From Pseudomonadota bacterium (lineage in GTDB: Bacteria > Pseudomonadota > Gammaproteobacteria > Burkholderiales > Burkholderiaceae_C), in contig JAEXBL010000442.1 of NCBI GenBank assembly GCA_023394015.1, positions 1-18,203 of the forward strand: a stretch of 18,203 bases of DNA. Direction: 5' to 3'. The position numbers and the translations under genes are program-made. The notes beneath the pieces are model-generated. The model did not search any database. It was not told the DNA's origin and saw nothing but the letters and a program-made list of their open reading frames with translations. This document shows, one piece after another, positions 8,306 to 15,957 of the stretch (position 1 is its first letter; every line of letters begins with the position of its first letter).

Positions 8306-8414
8306 TGACAAATGACGAATGACTTCGCCGCTGACGCGGCTTCCATGACCAATGCGCCAGGACGTTGCCGGTGCTTGTCATCGAAGCGAAGCGAGGTCAT
8401 TCGTCATTTGTCAT
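8305..8414 (+). repeat. Palindromic dispersed repeat, copy A
   Basis: A perfect 19-bp inverted repeat bounds this element: left arm 8305-8323 (ATGACAAATGACGAATGAC), right arm 8396-8414. Inside the left arm follows a hairpin GCCGC-TGAC-GCGGC (8327-8340). Next to the right arm lies GTCAT, then CGAAGCGAAGCGAG, then GTCAT (8377-8400). A related copy lies at 14519-14637. The element fills the gap between the YadH-like gene and ibaG, begins at the last base of the former's stop codon and ends 13 bases before the ibaG start. It resembles a REP/MITE-like non-coding repeat; no transposase is present. Confidence 0.8.
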
Positions 8415-8427
8415 TGGGATCTTCATC

Positions 8428-8664
8428 ATGACCGCCGACCAACTCAAAACCCTCATCGCCGCTGGCCTGCCCTGCGAGCACCTCGAAGTGGAGGGCGACG
8501 GCCGCCACTGGTTCGCCACCATCGTCTCGGCCGAGTTCGAGGGCAAGCGCCCGATCGCGCGCCATCAGCGCGTCTATGCCACGCTGGGCGACAAGATGAA
8601 GACCGACGAGGTGCATGCGCTGTCGATGAAGACCTTCACCCCCGCCGAATGGGCGGCGCAATGA
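8428..8664 (+). CDS. ibaG: BolA/IbaG-family iron-sulfur metabolism regulator
   Basis: This small BolA-fold protein is expected to act with a monothiol glutaredoxin in iron-sulfur handling or as a stress regulator. The 78 residues align with IbaG: the [17 protein letters not shown] segment (21-37), [13 protein letters not shown] (45-57), and the conserved [15 protein letters not shown] (61-75), whose His63 is the usual metal ligand. The ATG at 8428 is chosen because upstream in-frame codons lie in the repeat element. A GGGA lies about ten bases before it. In E. coli ibaG also sits between the mla genes and murA, so position supports IbaG rather than another BolA paralogue. Confidence 0.88.
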   Translation: MTADQLKTLIAAGLPCEHLEVEGDGRHWFATIVSAEFEGKRPIARHQRVYATLGDKMKTDEVHALSMKTFTPAEWAAQ

Positions 8665-8676
8665 GCACCCCGCTGA

Positions 8677-8820
8677 GGCGCTGCGCGCCATCTCCCCGGC
8701 GGGGGGGCGTCGCCAGTGGCCGGGCCCAGCCCGCTCCACGGCGACCGCTGGCACGGCCTGCTCCGCGGCCCTTCGAGGGGCGCCACGCTGGGCTCGCCTC
8801 GCAGCCTGCACCACTGCACC
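8677..8820 (+). repeat. GC-rich hairpin-forming spacer upstream of murA
   Basis: The gap between ibaG and murA holds several short stems: GGCGC-TGC-GCGCC (8677-8689), CCCC-GGC-GGGG (8694-8704), an imperfect long-range pairing of GCCAGTGG (near 8711) with CCGCTGGC (near 8747), and CCC-TTCGA-GGG (near 8769). No convincing coding frame or promoter was found in it. From memory it resembles GC-rich intergenic elements repeated in Comamonadaceae genomes; this was not tested. Confidence 0.4.
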
Positions 8821-8836
8821 TGCATTCCATCACGCC

Positions 8837-10141
8837 ATGGACAAACTGCTGATCCGCGGTGGCCGCCCGCTCCGGGGCGAGGTCACCATCTCCGGCGCCA
8901 AGAACGCCGCCTTGCCAGAGATGTGCGCCGCGCTGCTGACCGATGAGCCGGTGCGCCTGCTCAACGTGCCGCGCCTGCAGGACGTGCGCACCATGCGCAA
9001 GCTGCTGGAAAACATGGGCGTGGCGGTGCAGACGCACGGCGAGCGCGGCGGCATGAGCTTTCACGCTGCCGAGCCGCTCACGCCCGAGGCACCGTACGAA
9101 CTGGTCAAGACCATGCGCGCGGCGGTGCTGGTGCTGGGGCCGCTGCTGGCGCGCTTTGGGCACGCCCGCGTGTCGCTGCCCGGCGGCTGCGCCATCGGCT
9201 CGCGCCCGGTGGACCAGCACATCAAGGGCCTGCAGGCCATGGGCGCCCTCATCGACGTGGAACACGGCTACATGGTGGCGCGCCTGCCCGAGGGCCGGCA
9301 GCGCCTGCAGGGCGCGCGCATCACCACCGACATGGTCACGGTGACGGGCACCGAGAACTTCCTCATGGCCGCCTGCCTGGCCGAGGGCGAAACCATTCTC
9401 GAAAACGCCGCGCAGGAGCCCGAGATCGTCGACCTGGCCGAGATGTTGATCGGCATGGGCGCGCGCATCGAAGGCCACGGCACCAGCCGCATCCGCATCC
9501 AGGGCGTGGAGCGGCTGCGCGGCTGCGAGCACGAAGTGGTGGCCGACCGCATCGAGGCCGGCACCTTCCTGTGCGCCGTGGCCGCCACCGGCGGCGACGT
9601 GACCCTGCAGCACGCCTGCGCGTACCACCTCGACGCCGTCATCGAGAAGCTGCGCGAGGCCGGCGCCGAGGTCGAGGCCATCGGCGGGCCCGACTGCGAA
9701 GGCGGCCCCCAGGCCCACGCCATCCGCATCCGCAGCCTGGGCGGCCGCGCGCTGAAAGGGCAGAGCTTTCGCACCACCGAATACCCCGGCTTTCCGACCG
9801 ACATGCAGGCGCAGTTCATGGCGCTCAACTGCGTGGCCACCGGCTCCAGCATGGTCACCGAGACCATCTTCGAAAACCGCTTCATGCACGTCAACGAGCT
9901 GGTGCGCCTGGGCGCCAGCATCCACGTGGACGGGCGCACGGCCATGATCGACGGCGTGCAGCAGCTTTCCGGCGCCACCGTGATGGCGACCGACCTGCGC
10001 GCCTCGGCCAGCCTGGTCATCGCCGGCCTGGTGGCCGAGGGCGAGACCCTGGTCGACCGCATCTACCACCTGGACCGCGGCTACGACCAGATGGAAGAAA
10101 AGCTGCGCGCCATCGGCGCCGACATCGAGCGCGTGCGCTGA
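8837..10141 (+). CDS. murA: UDP-N-acetylglucosamine 1-carboxyvinyltransferase
   Basis: MurA transfers enolpyruvate from phosphoenolpyruvate to UDP-N-acetylglucosamine in the cytoplasm, the first committed step of peptidoglycan synthesis and the target of fosfomycin. The 434 residues are close to the usual length (about 420). Key parts are intact: SGAKNAALP with Lys22, and the catalytic-loop [15 protein letters not shown] with Cys118 (Cys115 in E. coli). Having Cys here rather than Asp predicts the normal fosfomycin-sensitive type. [14 protein letters not shown] carries the conserved Asp. The C-terminal [15 protein letters not shown] is typical. The ATG at 8837 gives the standard start MDKLLIRGG. 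It closes the envelope-gene run and stands 18 bp before the MOSC gene. Confidence 0.97.
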   Translation: MDKLLIRGGRPLRGEVTISGAKNAALPEMCAALLTDEPVRLLNVPRLQDVRTMRKLLENMGVAVQTHGERGGMSFHAAEPLTPEAPYELVKTMRAAVLVLGPLLARFGHARVSLPGGCAIGSRPVDQHIKGLQAMGALIDVEHGYMVARLPEGRQRLQGARITTDMVTVTGTENFLMAACLAEGETILENAAQEPEIVDLAEMLIGMGARIEGHGTSRIRIQGVERLRGCEHEVVADRIEAGTFLCAVAATGGDVTLQHACAYHLDAVIEKLREAGAEVEAIGGPDCEGGPQAHAIRIRSLGGRALKGQSFRTTEYPGFPTDMQAQFMALNCVATGSSMVTETIFENRFMHVNELVRLGASIHVDGRTAMIDGVQQLSGATVMATDLRASASLVIAGLVAEGETLVDRIYHLDRGYDQMEEKLRAIGADIERVR

Positions 10142-10159
10142 CCCCCGGCGGCCGTGCCC

Positions 10160-10870
10160 ATGCCCAGCGCCGCGCTCCCCGCCATCGGCCAGGTGCGCGC
10201 CGTGCTGACCGGGCGCGCCGTTCCCTACACGCGGCCGGGCAGCTTCAGCGCCATCGACAAGCGGCCGGTGCAAGGCGCGGTGGCCGTGCTGGCCGAATCG
10301 CTGGCCGGCGACGAGCAGGGCGACCGCCGTGTGCACGGCGGGCCCGACAAGGCGGTGCACGTCTACCCCTGGGCGCACTACGCCACCTGGCGGGCCGAGC
10401 TGGGCGCGCTGCCCGTGCTGCAGGCGCCCGGCGCCTTCGGCGAGAACCTCAGCACCGATGGCTTGGACGAGCTGAGCGTATGCCTGGGCGACGAGTGGGC
10501 CATCGGCAGCGCCCGCTTCGCCGTCAGCCAGGGCCGCCAGCCCTGCTGGAAGCTGAACGACCGCTTCGGCGTGCCCGACATGGCGCGCCGGCTGCAGGAC
10601 AGCGGCCGCACCGGCTGGTACCTGCGCGTGCTGCGGCCGGGCCGCGTGCAGGCTGGCGATGCCGTGCGGCTCACCGCCCGCCCGCATCCCGACTGGCCGC
10701 TGGAGCGCATCGGCGCGCTGATCCGCCAGCGCGTGTGCGCGCCGGCCGCCCTGCAGGATGTGCTGGCGCTGCCGCTGCCGCCCTCGTGGCGCCGCCTGTT
10801 CGAGCGGCGGCTGGCAGAAGGCGCCGCTGAAGACTGGGCGCCGAGGCTGCACGGGCCGGCGCGACAATAG
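10160..10870 (+). CDS. MOSC domain protein, YiiM-like
   Basis: MOSC domains bind the molybdenum cofactor. YiiM-type proteins reduce N-hydroxylated bases such as 6-hydroxylaminopurine. The 236 residues show an N-terminal beta region with [15 protein letters not shown] (57-70), the FGENLST motif (93-99) and [10 protein letters not shown] (123-132). Cys129 is the expected cofactor ligand. The C-terminal part (about 170-225) fits the small helical '3-alpha' domain that follows MOSC in YiiM. The ATG at 10160 is chosen; a GTG at 10154 is in frame and adds two residues. Substrate specificity is inference. It follows murA closely and may be co-transcribed with it. Confidence 0.85.
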   Translation: MPSAALPAIGQVRAVLTGRAVPYTRPGSFSAIDKRPVQGAVAVLAESLAGDEQGDRRVHGGPDKAVHVYPWAHYATWRAELGALPVLQAPGAFGENLSTDGLDELSVCLGDEWAIGSARFAVSQGRQPCWKLNDRFGVPDMARRLQDSGRTGWYLRVLRPGRVQAGDAVRLTARPHPDWPLERIGALIRQRVCAPAALQDVLALPLPPSWRRLFERRLAEGAAEDWAPRLHGPARQ

Positions 10871-10934
10871 AGCTTATTGATGACCCTTCGCGCGGGCGCT
10901 TGGCCGCCCCGCCGACCACCCAAGGAAAACGAAC

Positions 10935-11585
10935 GTGATCACCCTGGCTTTGTCCAAAGGCCGCATCTTCGACGAGACCCTGCCGCTCTTGGCCGCGGCC
11001 GGCATCGAGGTGCTGGAAGACCCCGAGAAATCGCGCAAGCTGATCCTGCCTACCAACCAGCCGGATGTGCGCGTGGTGCTGGTGCGCGCCACCGACGTGC
11101 CCACCTACGTCGAATACGGCGGCGCCGATCTGGGCGTGACCGGGCGCGACGTATTGCTGGAGCACGGCGGCGCGGGTCTTTACCAGCCGCTCGACCTGCA
11201 GATCGCCCAGTGCCACATGGCCGTGGCCGCGCCCGAGGGCTTCGACTACCAGAAGGCCGTGCGCCAGGGCAGCCGCATCACCGTGGCCACCAAGTACACC
11301 ACCATTGCGCGCCACTTCTTCGCCGAGAAAGGCGTGCACGTGGACCTGATCAAGCTCTACGGCAGCATGGAGCTGGCCCCGCTCACCGGCATGGCCGACG
11401 CCATCGTCGACCTGGTCAGCACCGGCAAGACGCTCAAGGCCAACAAGCTGGTCGAGGTCGAGCACATCATGGACATCAGCTCGCGCCTGGTGGTCAACCA
11501 GGCCGCGCTCAAGCTCAAGACCGCCGCCATCCGGCGCATCATCGACGCCTTCGCGCAGGCGGTGACACAGGACGAAGTGGTATGA
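10935..11585 (+). CDS. hisG: ATP phosphoribosyltransferase, short form
   Basis: HisG joins ATP and PRPP, the first and feedback-regulated step of histidine synthesis. At 216 residues it is the short form, which lacks the C-terminal regulatory domain and works only with the HisZ subunit; hisZ is not in this window. The starting [15 protein letters not shown], the [12 protein letters not shown] block (63-74) and the PRPP-binding [14 protein letters not shown] (159-172) are all present. The start is GTG at 10935, preceded by AAGGA (10922-10926) at good distance. The stop overlaps the hisD start in an ATGA. Confidence 0.96.
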   Translation: MITLALSKGRIFDETLPLLAAAGIEVLEDPEKSRKLILPTNQPDVRVVLVRATDVPTYVEYGGADLGVTGRDVLLEHGGAGLYQPLDLQIAQCHMAVAAPEGFDYQKAVRQGSRITVATKYTTIARHFFAEKGVHVDLIKLYGSMELAPLTGMADAIVDLVSTGKTLKANKLVEVEHIMDISSRLVVNQAALKLKTAAIRRIIDAFAQAVTQDEVV

Positions 11586-12907
11586 AACTGAACGCTGCCC
11601 CGGCACGTCTGTCCACCGAGGACGCGGATTTTGAAGCCCAATTCCAGGCCCGGCTGCACTGGAGCGCCGAGCAGGACGAGGCCATCGAGCAGCGGGTGAA
11701 GGACATCCTGGCCGATGTGCGCACACGCGGCGATGCGGCGGTGCTGGACTACACGGCGCGCTGGGACGGCGTGCATGCCGCTTCGATGGCCGAGCTGGAA
11801 CTGAAGCCCGCCGAACTGAAGGCCGCCTTCGACAGCCTGCCGGCCGACCGGCGCGAGGCGTTGCAACAGGCCGCCGCGCGCATCCGCCGCTACCACGAAT
11901 GGCAGAAAAAACAGGGCGGCGAAACGGCGACCTACCGCGACGAGGACGGCACGCTGCTGGGCCAGAAGGTCACGCCGCTGGACCGCGTGGGCATCTACGT
12001 GCCGGGCGGCAAGGCGGCGTATCCGAGCAGCGTGCTGATGAACGCCATTCCCGCCCACGTGGCGGGCGTGGGCGAGATCGTCATGGTCGTGCCCACGCCG
12101 CAAGGCGACAGGAATCCGCTGGTGCTGGCCGCCGCCCACGTGGCGGGCGTCACGCGCGCCTTCAGCATCGGCGGCGCGCAGGCCGTGGCCGCGCTGGCCT
12201 ATGGCACGCAGACGATTCCGAAGGTCGACAAGATCACCGGCCCCGGCAACGCCTACGTGGCCAGCGCCAAGAAGCACGTGTTCGGCACCGTGGGCATCGA
12301 CATGATCGCCGGCCCCAGCGAGATCCTGGTGCTGGCCGACGGCAGCACGCCGCCCGACTGGGTGGCGATGGATTTGTTCAGCCAGGCCGAGCATGACGAG
12401 CTGGCGCAGTCCATCCTGCTCAGCCCCGACGCCGCCTACATCGACGCCGTGCAGGCCGCCATCGACCGCCTGCTGCCCGCCATGCCGCGCGCCGACATCA
12501 TCGCCAGGAGCCTGAACGGCCGCGGCGCGCTGATCCACACGCGCAGCATGGAAGAGGCGTGCGAGATCAGCAACCGCATCGCGCCCGAACACCTGGAGGT
12601 CAGCAGCCGCGACCCGCACCGCTGGGAGCCGCTGCTGAAACACGCCGGTGCCATCTTTCTCGGCGCCTACACCAGCGAAAGCCTGGGCGACTACTGCGCC
12701 GGCCCCAACCACGTGCTGCCCACCAGCGGCACGGCGCGCTTCTCGGGGCCTTTGAGCGTGTACGACTTCCAGAAACGCACCAGCCTGATCGAGGTCAGCG
12801 AAGCCGGCGCGCAAACGCTGGGCCGCATCGCCAGCGTGCTGGCGCATGGCGAAGGCCTGCAGGCGCATGCGCGGGCGGCGGAGATGCGGCTGAAGACAGA
12901 GGGTTGA
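11582..12907 (+). CDS. hisD: Histidinol dehydrogenase
   Basis: HisD oxidises L-histidinol to L-histidine in two NAD-dependent steps, the end of the histidine pathway. The 441-residue length is typical. Motifs present: [14 protein letters not shown] (137-150), [16 protein letters not shown] (220-235), the zinc-site residues Gln268 and His271 in FSQAEHDE, the catalytic pair Glu336-His337 in IAPEHLEV, and [11 protein letters not shown] (371-381) with Asp370 just before. The ATG overlaps the hisG stop. The usual next gene, hisC, is absent; a low-GC NERD gene begins three bases after the stop. Confidence 0.97.
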   Translation: MKLNAAPARLSTEDADFEAQFQARLHWSAEQDEAIEQRVKDILADVRTRGDAAVLDYTARWDGVHAASMAELELKPAELKAAFDSLPADRREALQQAAARIRRYHEWQKKQGGETATYRDEDGTLLGQKVTPLDRVGIYVPGGKAAYPSSVLMNAIPAHVAGVGEIVMVVPTPQGDRNPLVLAAAHVAGVTRAFSIGGAQAVAALAYGTQTIPKVDKITGPGNAYVASAKKHVFGTVGIDMIAGPSEILVLADGSTPPDWVAMDLFSQAEHDELAQSILLSPDAAYIDAVQAAIDRLLPAMPRADIIARSLNGRGALIHTRSMEEACEISNRIAPEHLEVSSRDPHRWEPLLKHAGAIFLGAYTSESLGDYCAGPNHVLPTSGTARFSGPLSVYDFQKRTSLIEVSEAGAQTLGRIASVLAHGEGLQAHARAAEMRLKTEG

Positions 12908-12910
12908 GTC

Positions 12911-13858
12911 ATGCTGATCAAGACTGCCGACGACAAGAGCAAGCGCATAGCTCTGCTGGAAAGCCTGCAAGCAGCCCCAGTACTTGACAGGCGACAGAAG
13001 GAGTGGATGGCCAATGAGCTGTGGCGCTTGCGGCAGGGAGTTCAAGGTGAGCGTGATGCCGCACATTACATTGACAGCCATTTTGGGGATGGTCAGAACC
13101 ACGCCGTCATTCATGACCTGCGCATCGTGGTGGATGGCCAGGTGGCACAGATCGATCATCTCTTGATTGGTAGGAGCATTTGCTATCTGCTGGAGACCAA
13201 GTGCTTTGGCGGCAACCTCATCATCAACGAACAGGGCGAGTTCTCGGTCACCTACGCGGGGCGACGCACCTTCGGCATTGAATCGCCTATCGAGCAAAGC
13301 CGTCGCCATGAAAAAGTGCTGCGGAAGCTGTTCCAGCAACTCGGCATCCAGACCAGAACCGGGCAACCGATGGAGATGCAGCATGTGGTGCTGGTGCATC
13401 CCAAGGCGACCATCACTCGCCCCAAAGCCCAAGCGTTCGACACTTCCAACGTGATTAAGGCCGATCAACTGCCATCGTGGCATGCGCGATTTGTCGACAA
13501 GGATCTGGGCGCGCTCAAATTGCTGAGCCTAGCGGTCAATGTCCGTGGGTCGGGTACGGTGCGCGAATGGGCTGAGAAAGTCTCTCGTCAGCACCGCCCG
13601 GCGGACCTTCTGGCGTTACCCGAATTTATGCGTGTAGGACACGACGTGGCCGTGGATGATGAGCCTGCTGCCCTGCAACACGCTGCCTCTGTTGCATCGA
13701 ACATTTCAGAGACAACACCAGACGATTCGCCCAAACGACTGGTATGCGCAAGTTGCGGCGTGAAGATCAGCTACGCCGAAGGCAAGTTCTGTTGGAACAA
13801 CACACGCCGCTTTGGCGGCGCCCAATATTGCCGTGAACATCAAGGGCAGTTCAGATGA
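12911..13858 (+). CDS. NERD-domain protein with C-terminal zinc-finger motif
   Basis: NERD (nuclease-related domain) proteins carry a PD-(D/E)xK-like nuclease fold; the cellular role of stand-alone members is largely unknown. The 315 residues contain the NERD core: GERDAAHYI with Glu47, VAQIDHLLIG with Asp82-His83, and LLETKCF with Glu95 and Lys97. The catalytic set therefore looks intact. A linker (about 230-275) leads to a C-terminal metal-binding motif, Cys279-x2-Cys282, Cys294, Cys307 and His310, which could bind zinc and DNA. The gene starts three bases after hisD, implying translation from the his transcript. G+C is near 50-58% in sampled lines against about 70% in hisD, and codon use is less biased, pointing to acquisition by transfer. 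A defence or DNA-repair role is possible but not shown. Confidence 0.85.
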   Translation: MLIKTADDKSKRIALLESLQAAPVLDRRQKEWMANELWRLRQGVQGERDAAHYIDSHFGDGQNHAVIHDLRIVVDGQVAQIDHLLIGRSICYLLETKCFGGNLIINEQGEFSVTYAGRRTFGIESPIEQSRRHEKVLRKLFQQLGIQTRTGQPMEMQHVVLVHPKATITRPKAQAFDTSNVIKADQLPSWHARFVDKDLGALKLLSLAVNVRGSGTVREWAEKVSRQHRPADLLALPEFMRVGHDVAVDDEPAALQHAASVASNISETTPDDSPKRLVCASCGVKISYAEGKFCWNNTRRFGGAQYCREHQGQFR

Positions 13859-13964
13859 ACTGGCGCTTGGCTTGCCCGGCAATCAATGGGATCTATAGGA
13901 TGCTTTGATCCTTGGTTGGACCCTGGTGGCGGGAATGTCGTTTCTCAGGCGATGAATTCGTGGC

Positions 13965-14456
13965 TCAAAACACCCCCATCGCCACCCCCGCCGCCAGCGC
14001 CGCGCCCAGGTCTTCGGCACGCCTCAAGTCGTCGGGCGGAATCTGCTTGGGCGCCAGGATGGCCTCCGGCGTCTGCGCGTGGGTGCAGACGATGAGCGGC
14101 TCGGCGGCGGCTTTCAGGCGCCAGCCGGTGGCGATGCGTTCGATCTGCCGCGCGGCGTTGCTGCCGTCGCTGCCGGCGCAGATCAGCGTGGCATAGGGTC
14201 GGCCCTCGATGCGGCCGAGCACTGGGTAGTAGCAGCGGTCGAAGAAGTCCTTCATCAACCCGGCGATGGCGGCTAAGTTCTCGGGCGTGGCGAACACCAA
14301 CGCGTCGGCGGCCAGCACGTCCTGCGGGCCGGCCTGCGGGGCCGTCAGCAGCCGCACCTGCACGCCGGGCTCGGCGCCCGCGCCGCGTGCGGCGGCCTGC
14401 GCCAGTTGCTCGGTGCCGCCGGTCAGGCTGTGGTAGACGATGAGCAGGGTCTTCAT
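13965..14456 (-). CDS. Flavodoxin-fold FMN-binding oxidoreductase
   Basis: This 163-residue protein has a flavodoxin-like fold and probably binds FMN. The N-terminal beta strand MKTLLIVYHSLTGGTEQLA ends in the phosphate-binding loop SLTGGT. ADALVFATPENLAAIAGLMKDFFDR (about 48-72) matches the second FMN loop and helix seen in NAD(P)H-dependent FMN reductase families. The frame extends upstream of the chosen ATG (14456), but the extra 35 residues are from repeat-bearing intergenic DNA and do not resemble the family. The electron partner is unknown. It converges with the NERD gene across a 106-bp gap, with the second palindromic repeat upstream of its start. Confidence 0.8.
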   Translation of the reverse strand: MKTLLIVYHSLTGGTEQLAQAAARGAGAEPGVQVRLLTAPQAGPQDVLAADALVFATPENLAAIAGLMKDFFDRCYYPVLGRIEGRPYATLICAGSDGSNAARQIERIATGWRLKAAAEPLIVCTHAQTPEAILAPKQIPPDDLRRAEDLGAALAAGVAMGVF

Positions 14457-14518
14457 GGCGGCGGCAGGCGTTTCAGTTTTCAACGGCGTGGGCGCGTCAC
14501 CCGCAGTACATGAAACAT

Positions 14519-14637
14519 ATGACGAATGACCGTGCTCTGACGAGCGCATGAAAAATGACAAAGCGCATCGGCTCGCACGGCGCTTTTGTCATGGGTCATG
14601 GCGCGCCAGCGCCGGTCATTGAGCGAAGCGAAGTCAT
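14519..14637. repeat. Palindromic dispersed repeat, copy B
   Basis: This element shares with copy A the 12-mer ATGACGAATGAC (14519-14530), a following hairpin with a TGAC loop (GCTC-TGAC-GAGC, 14534-14545), a GCGCCAG...GCCGG block, and the end unit GTCAT-TGAGCGAAGCGAA-GTCAT (14615-14637). It has its own inner near-perfect stem, ATGACAAAGCGC (14555-14566) with GCGCTTTTGTCAT (14580-14592). It lies between the minus-strand methyltransferase (stop at 14647) and the flavodoxin-fold gene (start at 14456). The outer end arms of copy A are partly missing here. Confidence 0.75.
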
Positions 14638-14646
14638 AGTTTCTTC

Positions 14647-15267
14647 TCAGCCCCGCTGGCCGACCCAGCGCGTGACCTTGGCCGGGCCCTGGTGGCCGGG
14701 GCCTTCATCCAGCACCGTGTCGGTTTCTTCGGCCAGGAGTTCGTTCAAGCCTTCGAAATCGGCGCGCAGCATGTCCAGGGTGTAGAGCATGGCCACGTCC
14801 TTGGGGCCGCCGCTGGTCAAGGGCAGCTGGTCGGGGTGAAAGGCCTCGAGCACCAGCAGGCCGCCGGGGCGCAGGGCCTGCACCAGCTTGCGGTGCACGG
14901 GCGCGCGCAGGGCGGGCGGCAGGTGCAGGTAGATGGAGCACACGGCGTCGAAGCTGGCCGGCTCGGGCTGCCAGGTGGCCAGGTCGGCGTGGGTGGTGTG
15001 CAGCGTCACGCCGCGGCGGTGGGCCAGGTCCTGCGCGCGGGCCAGGCCGACGGCCGAGCCGTCGATGCTGAAGGCGGCGTGGCCGCGCTCGGCCAGCCAG
15101 ACGCCGTTGCGGCCTTCGCCGTCACCGGGCAGCAGGATGCACGAGGCGGGCGCCAGGCGCGCGGCCTGCTGGACGAGAAAGGCGTTGGGCTGCTCGCCGT
15201 ACTTGAAGCCGTCGCTGGCGCGGTAGTTCTGGTCCCAGGGGGAGGGGGGCGGGGTGGTGTTGTTCAT
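14647..15267 (-). CDS. Class I SAM-dependent methyltransferase
   Basis: This 206-residue protein has the Rossmann-like methyltransferase fold; the substrate is unknown. Motif I reads ILLPGDGEGRNGVWLAERG (about 44-62), in which PGDGEGRN stands where many relatives have DLGCGEGRN. Then come FSIDGSAVGLARAQ with the ribose-binding acidic residue, DAVCSIYLHLPP (motif IV region) and LRPGGLLVLEAFHPDQ (motif V region). It resembles TehB/UbiE-like small methyltransferases, but tellurite resistance should not be assumed. The ATG at 15267 is used. A hairpin (15268-15283) lies directly before it and may hide the ribosome-binding site. It lies 37 bp downstream of the lipocalin gene and may share its transcript. 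Confidence 0.85.
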   Translation of the reverse strand: MNNTTPPPSPWDQNYRASDGFKYGEQPNAFLVQQAARLAPASCILLPGDGEGRNGVWLAERGHAAFSIDGSAVGLARAQDLAHRRGVTLHTTHADLATWQPEPASFDAVCSIYLHLPPALRAPVHRKLVQALRPGGLLVLEAFHPDQLPLTSGGPKDVAMLYTLDMLRADFEGLNELLAEETDTVLDEGPGHQGPAKVTRWVGQRG

Positions 15268-15283
15268 GGGGCGATTCTGCCCC
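15268..15283 (-). promoter_or_regulatory. Hairpin abutting the methyltransferase start codon
   Basis: GGGGC (15268-15272) pairs with GCCCC (15279-15283) around a 6-base loop. In the minus-strand transcript this stem ends exactly at the methyltransferase ATG and would occupy the Shine-Dalgarno position. An effect on translation start is inference; the stem is short and could be chance in this GC-rich DNA. Confidence 0.3.
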
Positions 15284-15304
15284 GGGGTGCAAAGGCCTAG
15301 GCGT

Positions 15305-15886
15305 TCAGCGCAGCAGCTTGCGGCGCGACAGCCCGGCGCCCAGGCCGGCGCGGTGGCGGCGTTGGTCCACCCACAGCAGGCGGTCGGTGTCGAAGCCGGC
15401 GTCGCGCGCCTGCTCCAGCAGCGCCGCGCGCACGCTGGGGCGGATCTGCGGCGTGCGCGACAGCAGCCACAGCTGGTCGTGGCTGGGGCCGCTGATCAGG
15501 GCATGCTGGTAGTCGTCGTCGATCGCGAACACGATGTGGCTGGCGCGCACCGGCCAGATGAAGCTGGCCTGCAGGTGCGCCTCGGCCCCGCCGGGCTGCG
15601 GGCGGGCGCTGGCGCGCACTTCCTGCCAGCGCCGCGTGGCCGGCTGATAGCCGCGGTGCACCAGTTGCACCCTGCGCCCGGGCAGCAGCCGGTAGTCGAC
15701 GGTGGTGTCGGTCAGGCCGTGCTGGTGGCCCTGGTCGATGCGGGCGATCTCGTACCAGCGGCCCAGGTAGCGCATCAGGCTGAAGGGTTGCACCGGCTGC
15801 ACGCCGGGCGGCGCGCCGGTTTGCTGCGTCAGCCGGTACAGCGCCCAGCCACCGACGCCGAGCAAGGCAAGTGATCTCAGTTTCAT
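15305..15886 (-). CDS. Blc-type bacterial lipocalin
   Basis: Bacterial lipocalins of the Blc family are eight-stranded barrels at the outer membrane that bind lipids such as lysophospholipids or fatty acids and help in envelope stress. The 193 residues carry the lipocalin hallmark RYLGRWYEIARID (39-51, GxW at 42-44), then VDYRLLPGRRVQLVHRGY, ASFIWPV, IDDDYQHALISGPSHDQLWLLSRTP (strand/loop motifs) and a final helix region RPSVRAALLEQARDAGFD. The first 22 residues form a hydrophobic segment but contain no cysteine, so no lipobox is present; the protein is exported free or anchored by this helix. The start at 15886 has no clear ribosome-binding site. The C-terminus has a basic extension, SRRKLLR. 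Confidence 0.88.
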   Translation of the reverse strand: MKLRSLALLGVGGWALYRLTQQTGAPPGVQPVQPFSLMRYLGRWYEIARIDQGHQHGLTDTTVDYRLLPGRRVQLVHRGYQPATRRWQEVRASARPQPGGAEAHLQASFIWPVRASHIVFAIDDDYQHALISGPSHDQLWLLSRTPQIRPSVRAALLEQARDAGFDTDRLLWVDQRRHRAGLGAGLSRRKLLR

Positions 15887-15947
15887 CTGGTGCGCCAGCA
15901 TAGCGGCGCCGGGGCCGCCCGCTTGTAGGTGCAGGCCGCGACATACT

Positions 15948-15957
15948 CCCCATGGGG
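15948..15957. promoter_or_regulatory. Perfect 10-bp palindrome in a divergent gap
   Basis: CCCCATGGGG lies between the minus-strand lipocalin gene and the plus-strand FAD oxidoreductase gene, in a 222-bp gap otherwise without features. Its position would suit an operator, but no paired site or clear promoter was found and a 10-bp GC-rich palindrome can arise by chance. Confidence 0.2.

Noticed and set aside
8305..8414. CRISPR-like reading of the repeated ATGAC/GTCAT units
   Set aside because: The units are parts of one inverted repeat, not direct repeats with regular spacers, and no cas gene is near.
8636..10867. A 743-codon minus-strand open frame over murA and the MOSC gene
   Set aside because: Antisense shadow with repetitive His/Ala/Gly/Gln content and no recognisable domain.
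10877..11581. Upstream in-frame extension of hisD through hisG
   Set aside because: This stretch is hisG read in another frame; the HisD family starts near the ATG at 11582, which overlaps the hisG stop.
11357..13483. A 708-codon minus-strand open frame over hisD and part of the NERD gene
   Set aside because: Antisense to hisD and to the intact NERD domain; no domain-like sequence.
14519..14637. Remnant of an insertion sequence between the methyltransferase and flavodoxin genes
   Set aside because: No transposase fragment can be read in any frame and no target-site duplication is clear; it fits a short non-coding repeat better.
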